NCBI RefSeq assembly: GCF_009600885.1
Contig: NZ_VCLA01000002.1
Location: 1-64,000, forward strand
Length of the DNA stretch: 64,000 nucleotides
Direction of reading: 5' to 3'
From: Streptomyces jumonjinensis
Lineage (GTDB): Bacteria > Actinomycetota > Actinomycetes > Streptomycetales > Streptomycetaceae
Both the position numbers and the translations under genes were made by a program. Below are positions 33,208-44,286 of the stretch, one piece after another. Each line of letters begins with the position of its first letter. Position 1 is the first letter of the stretch. Below the pieces are notes generated by a model. That model was given only the letters and a program-made list of their open reading frames with translations, was not told where the DNA came from and searched no databases.

Positions 33208-33965
33208 TGAGTGAGAATCACACGCCGAGCTACCGGAACGTCCTGGTCATCGGCGGCACCGGCGGCCTGGGCCAAGCGGTGGCACGGGAGTTCGCAGGAC
33301 ATGCGGAAACGGTTCACCTGACGTACCACGGCCGACGGGCCGCGGCGGAGGAGACCGCCGCGGCGATCACCGAGGACGGCGGGGCGGCTGAGATCCACCA
33401 GCTCACCCTGCCCGACCCGGACCCCAGGGGCCCGTCCATCCGCAAGCTGCTCGCGCGGGTCACCCCGTGCGACGTCGTCGTGAACTGCGCTGTGGCCGGC
33501 CAGGCGGCCGTGGCGACCGTGGCCAATGCCGAGATATTCAAGTCGATCATCGACGCCAATGTCTTCGGGGCCTACCAGGTCAACTCGGTCAGCGCGCAGG
33601 CCATGGCGGGCACCGGCGGCGGCAGCGTGGTGAACGTCTCGTCGGTCATCACCAGGCGCTACATCGTGGGCGCGGTCGGATACGTCGCAGGCAAGGCGGC
33701 GGTCGAGGCGATGACGCGCGGCTTCGCCCGTGAGTGGGGTGCGGCCGGGGTGCGCTTCAACACGGTCTCACCCGGCGCGATCCAGGACACCCGGCTGCTG
33801 GAGATGGTCCCCGCGCAGGTGAGGGACGGCCTGCCGGCCTCCGGATCCGAGGGGATCACGGTGCCGGCGCGGAAGGTGGCCTCGGTGATCCGGCATGTCG
33901 TCGGCCCCGACTTCGCGGCCATGAACGGTGAAGTGATCGTCGTCGATGGAGGACTCTCGCTGTGA
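33207..33965 (+). CDS. FabG-like 3-oxoacyl reductase (SDR)
   Basis: 252 aa classical SDR: glycine motif GGTGGLG at 16-22, Asn118, Ser145/Ser146 in VNVSSV, Tyr159 and Lys163. The C-terminus (GEVIVVDGGLSL) is FabG-like. It should reduce a 3-oxoacyl-ACP formed by one of the KAS III enzymes, using NADPH. Start overlaps the GNAT stop by one base, and its own stop overlaps the next GTG, so it lies inside a tightly coupled operon (32330-35804). No dehydratase or enoyl reductase gene is seen nearby; host FAS enzymes may supply these. Confidence 0.88.
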   Translation: MSENHTPSYRNVLVIGGTGGLGQAVAREFAGHAETVHLTYHGRRAAAEETAAAITEDGGAAEIHQLTLPDPDPRGPSIRKLLARVTPCDVVVNCAVAGQAAVATVANAEIFKSIIDANVFGAYQVNSVSAQAMAGTGGGSVVNVSSVITRRYIVGAVGYVAGKAAVEAMTRGFAREWGAAGVRFNTVSPGAIQDTRLLEMVPAQVRDGLPASGSEGITVPARKVASVIRHVVGPDFAAMNGEVIVVDGGLSL

Positions 33966-34873
33966 GCAGCACCGGCGCATACATTTTCCCCTCCCAGGTG
34001 CACGTGGACGACGAGCTCCGTCGGCGCGGTCTGTCGAAGCCGATGGACGTCATGCTGGACCTCGCGAGTGACACCCTCAGGATGGACTTCAGAGCCATCC
34101 TGAGGAACGGCACCGAGGAAGAGGTCAACGACCCCCGCTTCCGGCGCCCGCTGATCAACCTCATGGGAGTCGCCGGCTGGCAGCGGGACCTGCGCACCCG
34201 GGACATCCAGCCGGTCTGTGTGGCCGGGATGAGCCTGGGATACCTCTCGGCCGCCGCGGCCGTCGGCTGGGTGTCGCTGGAGGACATGGTGCGCATGTCC
34301 AGCCTGATGGCCTCCATCGAGACCGAGGTCTTCGGCGAGACGGACTACGTCAGCGTCTTCTTCTACAACTGCGACCCCCTCAGGGTCTTCGACGAGCTGC
34401 GCGCCCAGGGCCTGGACTCGCTTCTCCACCTCGCCGCCACGGTGTCGAGCAACCAGTTCCTCGGAGCCTGCCGCCTGTCGGATCTCGACGCGATGAAGCC
34501 CGCGCTGATGAAGGCGGGCGCCCTGTACCGGGCGATACCCCACAGCTTCCCCGGGCACTGCGCTCTGATGGAGACCGTGCGCAAGCGCTTCGCCGACGAG
34601 TGGACGTTCCAGGACCCCTACGGCAACACCGCTCTCCCCCTGGTCAGCATCAACGACTGCCGCCCGTACACCAGCGGTGAGACCATCCGGCAGCACATGA
34701 TCGACCAGTTCACCACGGTCCTCGACTGGCGCGGGATCATCGACTATCTGGCCGGCCTCCAGCTGGACGTCTATGTCGTACTGGAGCCTTCGGCGTTCGT
34801 GGTCAAGTCGATGATTCTCGACCCGGAGTGCGGACTGACTCCTGTCACGGGCGGCGTCACCGGTGACCTCTGA
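33962..34873 (+). CDS. FabD-like acyltransferase-fold protein 1
   Basis: 303 aa. Recognised by VAGMSLGYLSA, a variant of the GHSLGE nucleophile elbow with Ser91, and by GHCALM at 198-203 in the place of the catalytic FHSPLM (His199). The N-terminal FPGQGSQ motif is degenerate (IFPSQV). Active-site Ser and His are therefore kept but the oxyanion surroundings differ from malonyl transferases. Possibly loads an unusual extender or starter onto the ACP. Starts with GTG overlapping the SDR stop. Pairs with the similar, even more divergent protein at 34863. Confidence 0.7.
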   Translation: MSSTGAYIFPSQVHVDDELRRRGLSKPMDVMLDLASDTLRMDFRAILRNGTEEEVNDPRFRRPLINLMGVAGWQRDLRTRDIQPVCVAGMSLGYLSAAAAVGWVSLEDMVRMSSLMASIETEVFGETDYVSVFFYNCDPLRVFDELRAQGLDSLLHLAATVSSNQFLGACRLSDLDAMKPALMKAGALYRAIPHSFPGHCALMETVRKRFADEWTFQDPYGNTALPLVSINDCRPYTSGETIRQHMIDQFTTVLDWRGIIDYLAGLQLDVYVVLEPSAFVVKSMILDPECGLTPVTGGVTGDL

Positions 34874-35804
34874 CCGAGCCCTCGTCGTGCCGGGGCTGCT
34901 TCCGCTGACCGAGGCCGAACTGACCGCGGTCCTGGCCATGCCGGACGAACACCTCCGGCACGCCGCGCGGATCTGCCGGTTCGACCCGGCCGGGGTCGAC
35001 CCGGCCGAGGGCAGCACCGGGCTGGTCTCCACGGTGCACGAGGCGCTGCTGGCCGTCTCCCTCATCAGGCGTCTGGCGCAGGAACCCGCCGACTGGCGGG
35101 CGTACGGCGGGCTCAGCGCAGGCTGTCTGACCGCACTGCTCTTCGCCGGTGTGATCACCGAGGAGACGTGCTTCGAGCTGATCCGGGAGACCAACACCCG
35201 GCAGATCGAGGCGGACGCGGTCCGCCGCAGCGGAACGTTTCTCGCTGTGCTGCCCTCGTCGGAGGGGGACGCCTACCGGCTCGTCGACGTGCTGCGCGCA
35301 TTCGACCCGCAGCCGTGGCTCTCCGTCGACCTCGGGGCCGGTGTGATCGCCATCAGCATCACCGGCACCGAGACCGAGGCGGTGCGACGGATCCTGACCA
35401 GGCTCGGCGTCGCTGTCCTCGATGTGCTCGAACGGGCCGAGCACTGCCCCTACGCCGCCCCCGGCCGGGCCGCATTCCAGTCCATGCTGGCCGGCGTCGA
35501 GTTCCTGCCCGCGACCGCGGCCGTCATCTCCCCGTGCACGGGCAAGCGGGTGGACGACACACCGGCGGCGTACCGGGAGATGCTGACGGAGCAGTGGTTC
35601 GACACGGCGAGCCTGCCCCTGCTGATCGACGGTCTCTGTGCCGTGGATCAGGTCACCGCCGTGGATCTGGTCGGGCCGGCCAAGTCGTTCCTGGCGACCC
35701 GCGTGCGCGACCTGCTCAGCGGACGGGCCGAGCACCGGCTCCTGGCCGCCCCCAACCCTGTCGTGGACCGAAACAGAAGGAATGATCATGCGGGAAATTG
35801 CTGA
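34863..35804 (+). CDS. FabD-like acyltransferase-fold protein 2
   Basis: 313 aa. The region YGGLSAGCLTALLFAG aligns with the acyltransferase elbow (Ser85), and EHCPYAAPGRAAF with the FHSPLMEPA segment (His194). The N-terminal P-G-L-L stretch (VVPGLLP) replaces FPGQGSQ. It overlaps the preceding gene by 11 bp and its frame is short of the normal Arg that binds malonyl carboxylate, as far as I can judge by eye. The two proteins may form a heterodimer, or one may be a non-catalytic partner. Function inferred only from fold resemblance and context. Confidence 0.6.
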   Translation: MTSDRALVVPGLLPLTEAELTAVLAMPDEHLRHAARICRFDPAGVDPAEGSTGLVSTVHEALLAVSLIRRLAQEPADWRAYGGLSAGCLTALLFAGVITEETCFELIRETNTRQIEADAVRRSGTFLAVLPSSEGDAYRLVDVLRAFDPQPWLSVDLGAGVIAISITGTETEAVRRILTRLGVAVLDVLERAEHCPYAAPGRAAFQSMLAGVEFLPATAAVISPCTGKRVDDTPAAYREMLTEQWFDTASLPLLIDGLCAVDQVTAVDLVGPAKSFLATRVRDLLSGRAEHRLLAAPNPVVDRNRRNDHAGNC

Positions 35805-36933
35805 TCTCCCCGCGGTGAACGCGTGGAACGAGTGGGATCCCCTGCGCGAGATGGTCGTCGGCTCCGCGGCGGGCGCGGCCTTCGAACCGGCCGAGCCCGG
35901 CAATAGACCCCAGATCCGCGGCCGGGCCGGTGAGCCGTTCCCGGCCGGTCCCAAGCCGGCCGAGGCCGTGGCCCGTGCCGAGGAGGAACTCGACGGCCTG
36001 GCCGCTCTCCTGGAGACCCAGGGGGTGACGGTCCGCCGCCCCGAGGCGCTCGACTTCTCCCGCCCGCTGCGGACTCCGCACTTCGAGGTCGAGAACCAGT
36101 ACTGCGCGGTGTGCCCGCGTGATGTGATGATCACACTCGGCAACGAGATCATCGAGGCGACCATGTCGCGCCGGGCCCGCTACTTCGAGTACGAGCCGTA
36201 CCGGAAGCTGGTGTACGAGTACTGGGAGGCGGACTCCCGGGTGTCGTGGACCGTCGCCCCCAAGCCGACCATGGCCGATGGGATGTACCGGCGGGACTTC
36301 TGGGAATGGCCGCTCCAGGAGCGCCACGCCCGGATGCACGCGTCGGAGTTCTGCATCACCCAGAAGGAGATCGTCTTCGACGCCGCGGACATGAGCCGGA
36401 TGGGGCGCGACATCCTGGTGCAGGAGTCCATGACCACCAACCGTGCCGGAATCCGCTGGCTGAAGCGGACCCTGGAGCCCAAGGGGTTCCGGGTCCACCC
36501 GGTCCACTTCCCGCTGGACTACTTCCCCTCCCACATCGACTGCACCTTCGTCCCGCTGCGGCCCGGCCTGATCCTCACCAACCCGGACCGGCCTCTCCGC
36601 GACGACGAGCTGCCGATGTTCGTCAACGACGGCTGGAAGCTGATCGAGGCCCCTGAGCCGGTGCTCTCCAACGACGAGATGCCCGACTACTGCCAGTCGT
36701 CCAAGTGGCTCTCCATGAACGTGCTGAGCCTGTCCCCCGACAAGGTCATCTGCGAGGAGCAGGAGAAGCCCCTCCAGGACCTCCTCTCCAGCCTCGGCTT
36801 CGAGGTCCTGACGGTCCCCTTCCGCAATGTCTTCGAGTACGGCGGCTCCCTGCACTGCGCCACCTGGGACATCCGCCGGGACGGAGTCAGGGAGGACTAC
36901 TTCCCGTCGGTCTCGTACCAGCCGGTGGGCTGA
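35788..36933 (+). CDS. Glycine amidinotransferase-like enzyme
   Basis: 381 aa. Transfers the amidino group of arginine to an amine, probably glycine to give guanidinoacetate. Family signature residues are seen: catalytic Cys357 in GGSLHCATWDIRRDG (GGGFHCWTCDVRR in animal AGAT), His249 and Asp251 in SHIDCTFVP, and acidic MADGMYRRDF in the substrate region. The start at ATG 35788 is preceded by GAAGGA; an ATG two codons earlier is equally in frame. Overlaps the end of the upstream gene. It sits right before the A-PCP-PKS gene, as CyrA/AoaA sits with CyrB/AoaB in cylindrospermopsin clusters, so its product is likely the PKS starter. Confidence 0.88.
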   Translation: MREIADLPAVNAWNEWDPLREMVVGSAAGAAFEPAEPGNRPQIRGRAGEPFPAGPKPAEAVARAEEELDGLAALLETQGVTVRRPEALDFSRPLRTPHFEVENQYCAVCPRDVMITLGNEIIEATMSRRARYFEYEPYRKLVYEYWEADSRVSWTVAPKPTMADGMYRRDFWEWPLQERHARMHASEFCITQKEIVFDAADMSRMGRDILVQESMTTNRAGIRWLKRTLEPKGFRVHPVHFPLDYFPSHIDCTFVPLRPGLILTNPDRPLRDDELPMFVNDGWKLIEAPEPVLSNDEMPDYCQSSKWLSMNVLSLSPDKVICEEQEKPLQDLLSSLGFEVLTVPFRNVFEYGGSLHCATWDIRRDGVREDYFPSVSYQPVG

Positions 36934-36987
36934 GGACGGACAGCCAGGCGTACGGACCCGGGCGCGAGCCGAACACGAAGAGGAACC

Positions 36988-39900
36988 ATGCCGAACCACC
37001 TTTCCGAGGACCCGGCGACCGGAGTGCACCAGCTGGTCGCGCGGCACGCCCGGGGCCCGCACGCCGACACCATCGCCGTGGTCCACGGCGCCCGCGAGGT
37101 CAGCTACCGCCGGCTCGCCGGGATGGCGGAGCGGGTGACCGCCGCGCTGCGGCGGGCGGGCGTACGGCAGGGCGACTTCGTCGGGGTACGCATGGCACGC
37201 GGCCCCGCGGCGATGGCGGCCATGCTCGGGATCATGCGGGCGGGCGCGGCCTATGTACCGATCGATCCGGCCGACCCGGCCGAGCGGATCCGCCATGTGA
37301 TCGACACCGCCGGCATCTCCCTGGTCGTCGCCGACCGTACGACCCTGCCGAACCCGGCTACCGCGCTCCTCGCCCTCGACGAGGAGTGCCGGCCGCTACC
37401 GGGTGCGGACCGCAGGGCCGGCGAGCCCGCGCCGGACGAGCCCACGCCGTACGGCACCGAAGCGGACGCCACCGCGCCGCACGGCACCGCACCGGACCTC
37501 CGTGACACCGCCGCGTACGCGATCTTCACCTCCGGCTCGACCGGGGTCCCCAAGGGCGCCGTGATGACCCACTCGGCCCTGCTCAACCTGCTGCACTGGC
37601 ACCACCGCACCCGGCCGGACAGCTGCGGTATGCGCACCGCCCAACTCTGCGCCGTGAGCTTCGACTTCTCCTTCCACGAGATCTTCTCCACCCTCTGCTT
37701 CGGCGGAACGCTCGTCGTCGCCGACGACGAGGTGCGGCGCAATCCGTACGCCCTCGTCGAATTCCTCCGCAAGGAGCGCGTCGAGCGGCTCTTCCTGCCG
37801 GTACCACTGCTGGAACAGCTGGCACGGGCGGCTGCGGAGGCGCCGGAAGGGCCCGATCTGCGCGAGGTCGTCACCACGGGCGAGCAGCTGCGGATCGGCC
37901 CCCACATCCGGAGGTTCTTCTCCCGCACGGACGCGCGCCTGCACAACCACTACGGCGCGACGGAGTTCCAGGACGCCACCTCCCACACGCTGGACGGCGA
38001 TCCCGGCGACTGGCCCGCGACCGCCCCGATCGGGCGGCCCATCGACGGAGTACGGGTCCACATCCTCGACCGGAACCTTCAGGAAGTCCCCGAAGGCGCG
38101 GAGGGCGAACTCTGCGTCGCGGGCGCAGGAGTGTCGCCGGGCTATCTCGGCAGGCCCGATCTGACCGCCCGGAAGTTCGTGGACGATCCGTTCGGCGACG
38201 GCCGGCTCTACCGGACCGGAGATCTGGGCCGTCGTCTGGCGGACGGCACGATCGAACATCTCGGCCGGATCGATACGCAGATCAAGGCCCACGGCGTACG
38301 CGTCGAGGCGGGCGAGATCGAGACGCTGCTGCTGGAACACCCCGGTGTCGAGGCGGCGGTGGTGGTCGCCCACGAGATCGACGGCCACCGCCGCCTGGTG
38401 GCTCATATCGTTCCCGGTCCGTCCCTCGGATCCGAGGGGGCCGCCCGGGTGCTGCACGCGTTCCTCGCCCCGAAGCTGCCCCCGCTCATGCTCCCCGAGG
38501 CGTACAGCCTGCTGTCCGCGCTGCCCCTCACCACGAGCGGCAAGACCGACCGCGCGCGGCTGCTGCCGCCCAGCACCTTCGCGCGGCTGTCGGCACGGGC
38601 CACGGCCGCGGCCCGTACCGGCACCGAGCGGCTCCTCGCCGAGGTGTGGCGCACCGTGCTGCGGCTCGACGAGATATCCGTCGACGACCGGTTCTTCGAC
38701 CTCGGCGGCACATCCCTGATGCTGGTCGCCGTGCGTACGGAACTCGTCCGCGCGCTGGGCCGCGATGTGCCCATGACGGACCTGCTGCGCCATCCGACGA
38801 TCAGGGCCTACGCGGCCCACCTCGACCGGGACGGCGACGCGGCGGGCGAGGGCGTGCCGCGGACCGGCGCCGAGCCCCGGCGGCGGCGCCCGAGCGGCGG
38901 CGCCGGTGACATCGCGATCATCGGGATGGCGGGACGCTTCCCCGGCGCCCGCGACATCGAGACCTTCTGGAACAACCTCCTCCAGGGCGTGGAGTCGGCG
39001 GGCAGGCTGCCCGGCACCGGCGAGGGGCAGCGCGACCGCGGCATCGCCGAGCACCCCGACTTCGTGCCGGCGGGAGCGGTGCTCGCGGACATCGACCGGT
39101 TCGACGCGCCGTTCTTCGGCATCGGCGCCAGGGAGGCCGAACTCCTCGACCCGCAGCAGCGGCTCTTCCTGGAGTGCGCCTGGGAGGCGCTGGAGAACGC
39201 GGGGCACGCTCCGGGCGACGAACGGGACGGGCGGGCCGGGGTCTTCGCCGGCGGCGGTATGAGCACCTACCTGCTCAACAACCTGCTCCCGCACTTCGGC
39301 TACGGGCGGTCCAAGGCCCTGACCGAGTCCGACCTGGAACAGTTCCAGCTCCAGCTCGGCAACGACGGCGGCTACCTCGCCACCCGGGTGTCGTACGCCC
39401 TGGACCTGCGCGGTCCGAGCATGAGTGTCCAGACGGCGTGCTCGACCTCCCTGGTCGCCGTCCATCTGGCCTGCCGGAGTCTGCTGGAAGGGGAGAGCGA
39501 TCTCGCGCTGGCCGGCGGGGTGCACATCGTGGTGCCGCAGGAGGCCGGCTACCTCTACGAAGAGGGCATGATCATGTCCGCCGACGGCCGTACGAGGACC
39601 TTCGACGCCGATGCGACGGGGACCCTCTTCGGCAACGGCTGCGGCATCGTCGTACTGAAACGGCTCGACGACGCCGTCCAGGACAACGACCGGATCATCG
39701 CCGTCGTGAAGGGCTCGGCCGTCAACAACGACGGCGCCGACAAGGCCGGCTTCACCGCGCCGAGTCCGGCGCGTCAGGCCGAGGTCGTCCGGGACGCGCT
39801 GGAGGCGGCCGGGGTCGATCCCCTGGACGTGGGGTACATCGAGGCGCACGGCACCGGGACCGCCCTGGGCGACCCGATCGAAATGGCCGCCCTCACCGAG

Positions 39901-42900
39901 GTGTTCGGATCAGGAGCGGACGGGGCCGGCACCCGCGCCATCGGTTCGGCCGGCGCCCGCGCCATCGGTTCGGCCGGCGCCCGCGCCATCGGCTCGGTGA
40001 AGAGCAACATCGGGCATCTGGACGAGGCGGCCGGAATCGCCGGCCTCATCAAGGCGGCGCTCTGCGTCGAGCGCGGCACGCTCGTGCCCAGCCTGCACTT
40101 CGCCACGCCCAACCCCGAGATCGACTTCGACCGCTCCCCCTTCCGGGTCAGCACCGGCACCGCGCCGTGGACCACCGATGGACGTCCGCGCACGGCCGGT
40201 GTCACCGCGCTCGGTGTGGGCGGAACCAATGCCCATGTGGTGCTCCAGGAAGCTCCCCCGCGGACGGAGGCCGCCCCGGCGCCGCCCCACCAGCAGGATC
40301 CGCGGGTCCTCGCGCTCAGCGCCCGCACCGAACAGGCCCTGGCCGACCTCGTCCGCCGTTACGCCGACTTCCTCGGCTCGGCCCCGGACCCGGCCCGCTT
40401 CGCCGACATCTGTTTCACGGCCGGCGCCGGCCGCCGCCACTTCCCGCACCGCCGCGCCGTGGTCGCCGCGACCGCGGCGGGGGCCCGGGAGAAGCTCCTG
40501 GCGGAGGGCGGCGGAGGTCCGGCCCCCGCACCCGGCCTGCTCGCGTTCCTCTTCGCGGGCCAGGGGTCCCAGTACGCGGGCATGGGCCGGGAGCTGTACC
40601 AGCGGCAGCCCGTGTTCAAAGCCGCCCTGGACCGGTGCGCCGACCTGCTCGGAGCGCGCTTCGGCGTGCCCCCGCGCTCCGTGCTCCCCACCGCGCCGGA
40701 CGAGCCGTCCCCCATCGACGAGACCAGCCACGCGCAGCCCGCGCTGTTCGCCTTCGAGTACGCGCTCGCGAAACTGTGGGAGTCATGGGGGGTACGCCCC
40801 GACGTCATGCTCGGACACAGCCTCGGGGAGTACGTCGCGGCGTGCCTCGCCGGAGTGTTCTCCCTGGAGGACGCGCTGACCCTGGTGTACACCCGCAGCC
40901 GGCTCATGCGGGATCGCACCGAGGCGGGAACCATGGTCACGGTCTTCGCCGACGAGGCGACCGTCTCTCCGCTGCTCCGGCCGGCCACATCCATCGCCGC
41001 GGTCAACGGCCCCCGTTCCACGGTGATCTCGGGCCGCACCGGCGAGATCGAGGAGATCTGCGCCCGGCTGACCGCCCAGGGCATCGGACACCGCAAGCTC
41101 AAGATCTCCGTCGCCTGCCACTCGCCCCTGATGCGACCGGCCCTCGCCGAATTCGAGGCCGTCGCCCGGACCGTCACCTACCACGAGCCCCGTACGGCGA
41201 TCATCTCCACGGTGACCGGCAAGGACATCGGTCCGGACATCGCCGACGCGCGCTACTGGGTCGAACAGATGATCAGGCCCGTGCGCTTCCACGACGCGGC
41301 CACGGCCTTGAGCGGGCTCGGTGTCCACACCCTGCTGGAGATCGCCCCGAAGCCGACGCTGCTGCAACTCACCGAAGAGCTCTTCGACGAGCCCGGTACG
41401 GCACTCGTCCCCAGCACGCGCCCGGACCACCCGTGGACCCAGCTCCTCGACGCGGTCCGCCGCCTCTACGAGAACGGCGTCGACCTCGACTGGCACGCGG
41501 TCACCGCGGACCCGGCCCTGCGGCGGGTGCCTCTTCCCACCTATCCGTGGCAGCGCGAGCGGTACTGGATCGCCGCCCCCGGCCCGGCGACACCGGTCGC
41601 GGGGCCGAGCACGGCCCCGCTCCTGGGAAGCCGGCTCGACCTCGCGGACGAGGGGGGCGTCCGCTTCGACTCCCTCGCCGGCGTGAGCACCCTGCCGTGG
41701 TTGCGCGATCACCGGGTCTTCGGCTCCCTGGTACTGCCCGGCGTCGCCTATCTGGAGATGGCGTTCGCCGCGGCCCGCGAGGTCTTCGGGCCGGTCCCCG
41801 CCGAGCTGGCGGATTTCCACATCCACCACGCCATGGCCTTCCCGGACGACAGCGCCCTGCGCCAGACGCAGATCGCCCTCAAACCGGAGGAGGAGGGGGG
41901 CTACACCTTCGAGGTCCACTCCCGCCCCGCGGCCACGGGCGAGGAGGCCCCGCGCGCCCGCCACAGCTGGACGCTGCACGCCTCCGGCAGCCTGACGGCC
42001 GCCGCTCCCGGCGCCACCCGGCCGTACGGACCCGACCGCCTCGACCGGGAGCGGAACGCGCTGGACGGCCATGAGCTGCGGCCGGACGAGATCTACCAGC
42101 GCGAACGCGAACGCCAGATCGACCTCGGGCCGCTGTTCCAGGTCACCGAGCAGCTCTGGCAGCACGGCCCGAACGCCCTGTCGAAGGTACGCCTCGGCCC
42201 GGAGCTGCGCTCCGAGGCGGCTCGCCACCGGGCGCATCCGGTGCTCATCGAGGCGTGCTTCCTCGCGCTGACCGTGACGTACCCGGAGAAGCTGGGCCGC
42301 AGGACGTACGTACCGCTCGGTGCGGACCGCGTACGCATCGGGGACATCGCCGCGGGAACCGAGGCATGGTGCCACGCACGGCTCCGTCCCACCGATGAAG
42401 AGGACCCGGAGGTGCTCCGTGCCGACATCGACCTGATCGCGCCGGACGGTGCCCTGGTCCTGGCCCTGGACGGTGTCCTGCTCAAGCGTGCCGCGCGGGA
42501 GGCGATGATCCCGGCACGGCGCGAGAGCTGGCGGGGATGGCTCTACTCGACCCGTTGGGCCCCCAGCGCGCTGCCGGAACCGGCGGCCGTGCCGGACTCC
42601 CGGTGGCTGGTGATCGACGACGGCCCACTGGGCCGGGAGCTCGCCGCCTTCGCCCGGGTCCACGGAGTCGGCTGCGAGGTCGTCGACGGCTACGGGGAGG
42701 ACGTGGACCTCGCACCGTACGACCTGGTCGCCGTCTGCCGTGGCGGCAACGGGGGCACGGACGACGCCGGCGCCGAGGCCGTGGCGGAAGCCGGACGCAT
42801 GCTCCGGCTCACCCAGCGGCTGGCCATGCTCGACGCCGCCGCGCCGCGGCTCTGCCTGGTCTCCAGCGGCGCCCAGCCCGTGGCCGGGCGCCCTGTCACC

Positions 42901-44286
42901 TGGCCCGCGGGCGCCGGGCTGTGGGGCCTGGGGCGGGTGACCGCGGGCGAACACCCGGAACTGTGCATCACCCAGATCGACCTCGACCCCGACACCGGCG
43001 CCCGGAGCCGAGCAGCCCTGCTGTACGCGGAACTCGCCCTGCTCAGCGGCGTGACCCAGCAGCCCGAGCAGCACCGGGTCGGCTACGAGGGCCACCGCAG
43101 GCACGTGGAGGTGCTCACCCGCGCGGAACCGGCCGGCACACCGGCCGGCACACCGGGCGCCGCCCTGCCGGCCGAGCACCCGGTACGCCCTGACGCCACC
43201 TACCTGATCACCGGTGGGCTCGGCGGGCTCGGCCTGGAGGCGGCGCGGCTGCTGCACGACTCGGGAGCGCGCCATCTGGCGCTGCTCGGACGGACCCCTC
43301 CCGGGGAGGAGGCGGGCCGGCTGATCGAGCGACTGCGCGCCGGTGGCACCACCGTGGCGGCGTTCACCGCCGACGTCGCGGACCTGGACGCGCTGTCGGA
43401 GGTGTTCGCGCACATCGACGCCGACCCCGCTCTCCCGCCGCTGGGCGGGGTGCTGCATCTGGCCGGCGTCCTGGACGACGGGGTCCTGCTGCTCCAGTCG
43501 CCGGAGCGGTTGGCACAGGTGATGGCGCCCAAGGCGCTGGGGGCGTGGCATCTGCACACCCTGACGGCCGGCCGGCCGCTGGACTTCTTCGCCCTGTTCT
43601 CCTCGGCGTCGTCACTGCTCGGCACTCCGGGGCAGGCCACCTACGCGGCGGCGAACGCGTTCCTCGACGGCCTGGCCTCCCATCGGCGGGGCCTGGGACT
43701 GCCCGGGCTCGCGATCCAGTGGGGATCGTGGGGGGAGACGGGTATGAGCGCGCGGGCGGGCCTGAACGCCGTCCTCGTCGGCAAGGGCGAACACGTGATT
43801 CCGACCTCCGACGGCCTGGCCGCCCTGGCGCTGCTGCTCCGGGGCGGGAGCCCCGATCCCGTCGTCGCCGTACTGCCGGCCGACTGGAACCGGTTCGAGG
43901 ACCGCAACGCGCCCTCACTGCGCGGCCTCCTGGCCGACATGCCGGGCGGCAGGCGTGCCGGAGCCGATGACGACGCCGGTGACGCCGATGACAGCGTGCG
44001 GGCCATGCTCGAAGGGTCTTCGCCGGAGATCCGCCGGGCCCTCCTGCTCTCCCACGTACGGGACCAGGTGGGGCGCGTGCTCGGGGACGGCGCCGGCGGT
44101 CTGACGGACGATCACGATCTCTTCGCCCACGGCCTGGATTCGCTCAGGGCCATCGAACTGAGAAGTCGTATACAGCGGACTTTCGAATGCAAGGTGCCAC
44201 CGTCGATAGTTTTCGACAATCCGACCGTCGTCGCCCTGTCGGACCGGCTGTTCGACATGGTGAGCAGTGGGGGAGATGCGCGGTGA
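36988..44286 (+). CDS. Hybrid NRPS-PKS, A-PCP-KS-AT-DH-KR-ACP
   Basis: 2432 aa, one loading plus one extension module. A domain: [10 protein letters not shown] near 181, FDFSFHE 225-231, NHYGATE 320-326, YRTGDL 408-413, Lys519 in SGKTDR. PCP Ser576. KS: Cys818, His954, His1010. AT: GHSLGE with Ser1278 and VACHSP at 1375-1380. DH: HxxxGxxxxP from His1575, but Glu1755 where Asp is usual. [10 protein letters not shown] at 2075-2082, LDD 2162-2164 (B type), Tyr2219. ACP Ser2385. No thioesterase. Leu1279 favours malonyl. Domain order without a methyltransferase recalls CyrB of cylindrospermopsin, whose A domain takes guanidinoacetate. Tentative A-pocket residues begin Asp226, Phe227, His230. A 24-bp triplication lies in the KS. 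Starts with ATG after GAGGAA. Confidence 0.93.
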   Translation: MPNHLSEDPATGVHQLVARHARGPHADTIAVVHGAREVSYRRLAGMAERVTAALRRAGVRQGDFVGVRMARGPAAMAAMLGIMRAGAAYVPIDPADPAERIRHVIDTAGISLVVADRTTLPNPATALLALDEECRPLPGADRRAGEPAPDEPTPYGTEADATAPHGTAPDLRDTAAYAIFTSGSTGVPKGAVMTHSALLNLLHWHHRTRPDSCGMRTAQLCAVSFDFSFHEIFSTLCFGGTLVVADDEVRRNPYALVEFLRKERVERLFLPVPLLEQLARAAAEAPEGPDLREVVTTGEQLRIGPHIRRFFSRTDARLHNHYGATEFQDATSHTLDGDPGDWPATAPIGRPIDGVRVHILDRNLQEVPEGAEGELCVAGAGVSPGYLGRPDLTARKFVDDPFGDGRLYRTGDLGRRLADGTIEHLGRIDTQIKAHGVRVEAGEIETLLLEHPGVEAAVVVAHEIDGHRRLVAHIVPGPSLGSEGAARVLHAFLAPKLPPLMLPEAYSLLSALPLTTSGKTDRARLLPPSTFARLSARATAAARTGTERLLAEVWRTVLRLDEISVDDRFFDLGGTSLMLVAVRTELVRALGRDVPMTDLLRHPTIRAYAAHLDRDGDAAGEGVPRTGAEPRRRRPSGGAGDIAIIGMAGRFPGARDIETFWNNLLQGVESAGRLPGTGEGQRDRGIAEHPDFVPAGAVLADIDRFDAPFFGIGAREAELLDPQQRLFLECAWEALENAGHAPGDERDGRAGVFAGGGMSTYLLNNLLPHFGYGRSKALTESDLEQFQLQLGNDGGYLATRVSYALDLRGPSMSVQTACSTSLVAVHLACRSLLEGESDLALAGGVHIVVPQEAGYLYEEGMIMSADGRTRTFDADATGTLFGNGCGIVVLKRLDDAVQDNDRIIAVVKGSAVNNDGADKAGFTAPSPARQAEVVRDALEAAGVDPLDVGYIEAHGTGTALGDPIEMAALTEVFGSGADGAGTRAIGSAGARAIGSAGARAIGSVKSNIGHLDEAAGIAGLIKAALCVERGTLVPSLHFATPNPEIDFDRSPFRVSTGTAPWTTDGRPRTAGVTALGVGGTNAHVVLQEAPPRTEAAPAPPHQQDPRVLALSARTEQALADLVRRYADFLGSAPDPARFADICFTAGAGRRHFPHRRAVVAATAAGAREKLLAEGGGGPAPAPGLLAFLFAGQGSQYAGMGRELYQRQPVFKAALDRCADLLGARFGVPPRSVLPTAPDEPSPIDETSHAQPALFAFEYALAKLWESWGVRPDVMLGHSLGEYVAACLAGVFSLEDALTLVYTRSRLMRDRTEAGTMVTVFADEATVSPLLRPATSIAAVNGPRSTVISGRTGEIEEICARLTAQGIGHRKLKISVACHSPLMRPALAEFEAVARTVTYHEPRTAIISTVTGKDIGPDIADARYWVEQMIRPVRFHDAATALSGLGVHTLLEIAPKPTLLQLTEELFDEPGTALVPSTRPDHPWTQLLDAVRRLYENGVDLDWHAVTADPALRRVPLPTYPWQRERYWIAAPGPATPVAGPSTAPLLGSRLDLADEGGVRFDSLAGVSTLPWLRDHRVFGSLVLPGVAYLEMAFAAAREVFGPVPAELADFHIHHAMAFPDDSALRQTQIALKPEEEGGYTFEVHSRPAATGEEAPRARHSWTLHASGSLTAAAPGATRPYGPDRLDRERNALDGHELRPDEIYQRERERQIDLGPLFQVTEQLWQHGPNALSKVRLGPELRSEAARHRAHPVLIEACFLALTVTYPEKLGRRTYVPLGADRVRIGDIAAGTEAWCHARLRPTDEEDPEVLRADIDLIAPDGALVLALDGVLLKRAAREAMIPARRESWRGWLYSTRWAPSALPEPAAVPDSRWLVIDDGPLGRELAAFARVHGVGCEVVDGYGEDVDLAPYDLVAVCRGGNGGTDDAGAEAVAEAGRMLRLTQRLAMLDAAAPRLCLVSSGAQPVAGRPVTWPAGAGLWGLGRVTAGEHPELCITQIDLDPDTGARSRAALLYAELALLSGVTQQPEQHRVGYEGHRRHVEVLTRAEPAGTPAGTPGAALPAEHPVRPDATYLITGGLGGLGLEAARLLHDSGARHLALLGRTPPGEEAGRLIERLRAGGTTVAAFTADVADLDALSEVFAHIDADPALPPLGGVLHLAGVLDDGVLLLQSPERLAQVMAPKALGAWHLHTLTAGRPLDFFALFSSASSLLGTPGQATYAAANAFLDGLASHRRGLGLPGLAIQWGSWGETGMSARAGLNAVLVGKGEHVIPTSDGLAALALLLRGGSPDPVVAVLPADWNRFEDRNAPSLRGLLADMPGGRRAGADDDAGDADDSVRAMLEGSSPEIRRALLLSHVRDQVGRVLGDGAGGLTDDHDLFAHGLDSLRAIELRSRIQRTFECKVPPSIVFDNPTVVALSDRLFDMVSSGGDAR
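39928..39999 (+). repeat. Three 24-bp tandem repeats in the KS domain
   Basis: The unit encoding Gly-Ala/Thr-Arg-Ala-Ile-Gly-Ser-Ala/Val is present three times in frame (residues 981-1004), immediately before the conserved KSNIGH. Other KS domains have one such unit, so 16 residues have been inserted by duplication near the active-site His. Confidence 0.85.

Noticed and set aside
37396..43557. Long antisense frames opposite the NRPS-PKS gene
   Set aside because: Typical shadow frames in GC-rich DNA; the sense strand encodes complete ordered domains.
36988..44286. A C-methyltransferase or enoyl reductase domain in the PKS
   Set aside because: The segment between DH and KR (about residues 1850-2070) reads as the structural KR subdomain; no SAM or ER motif is visible.
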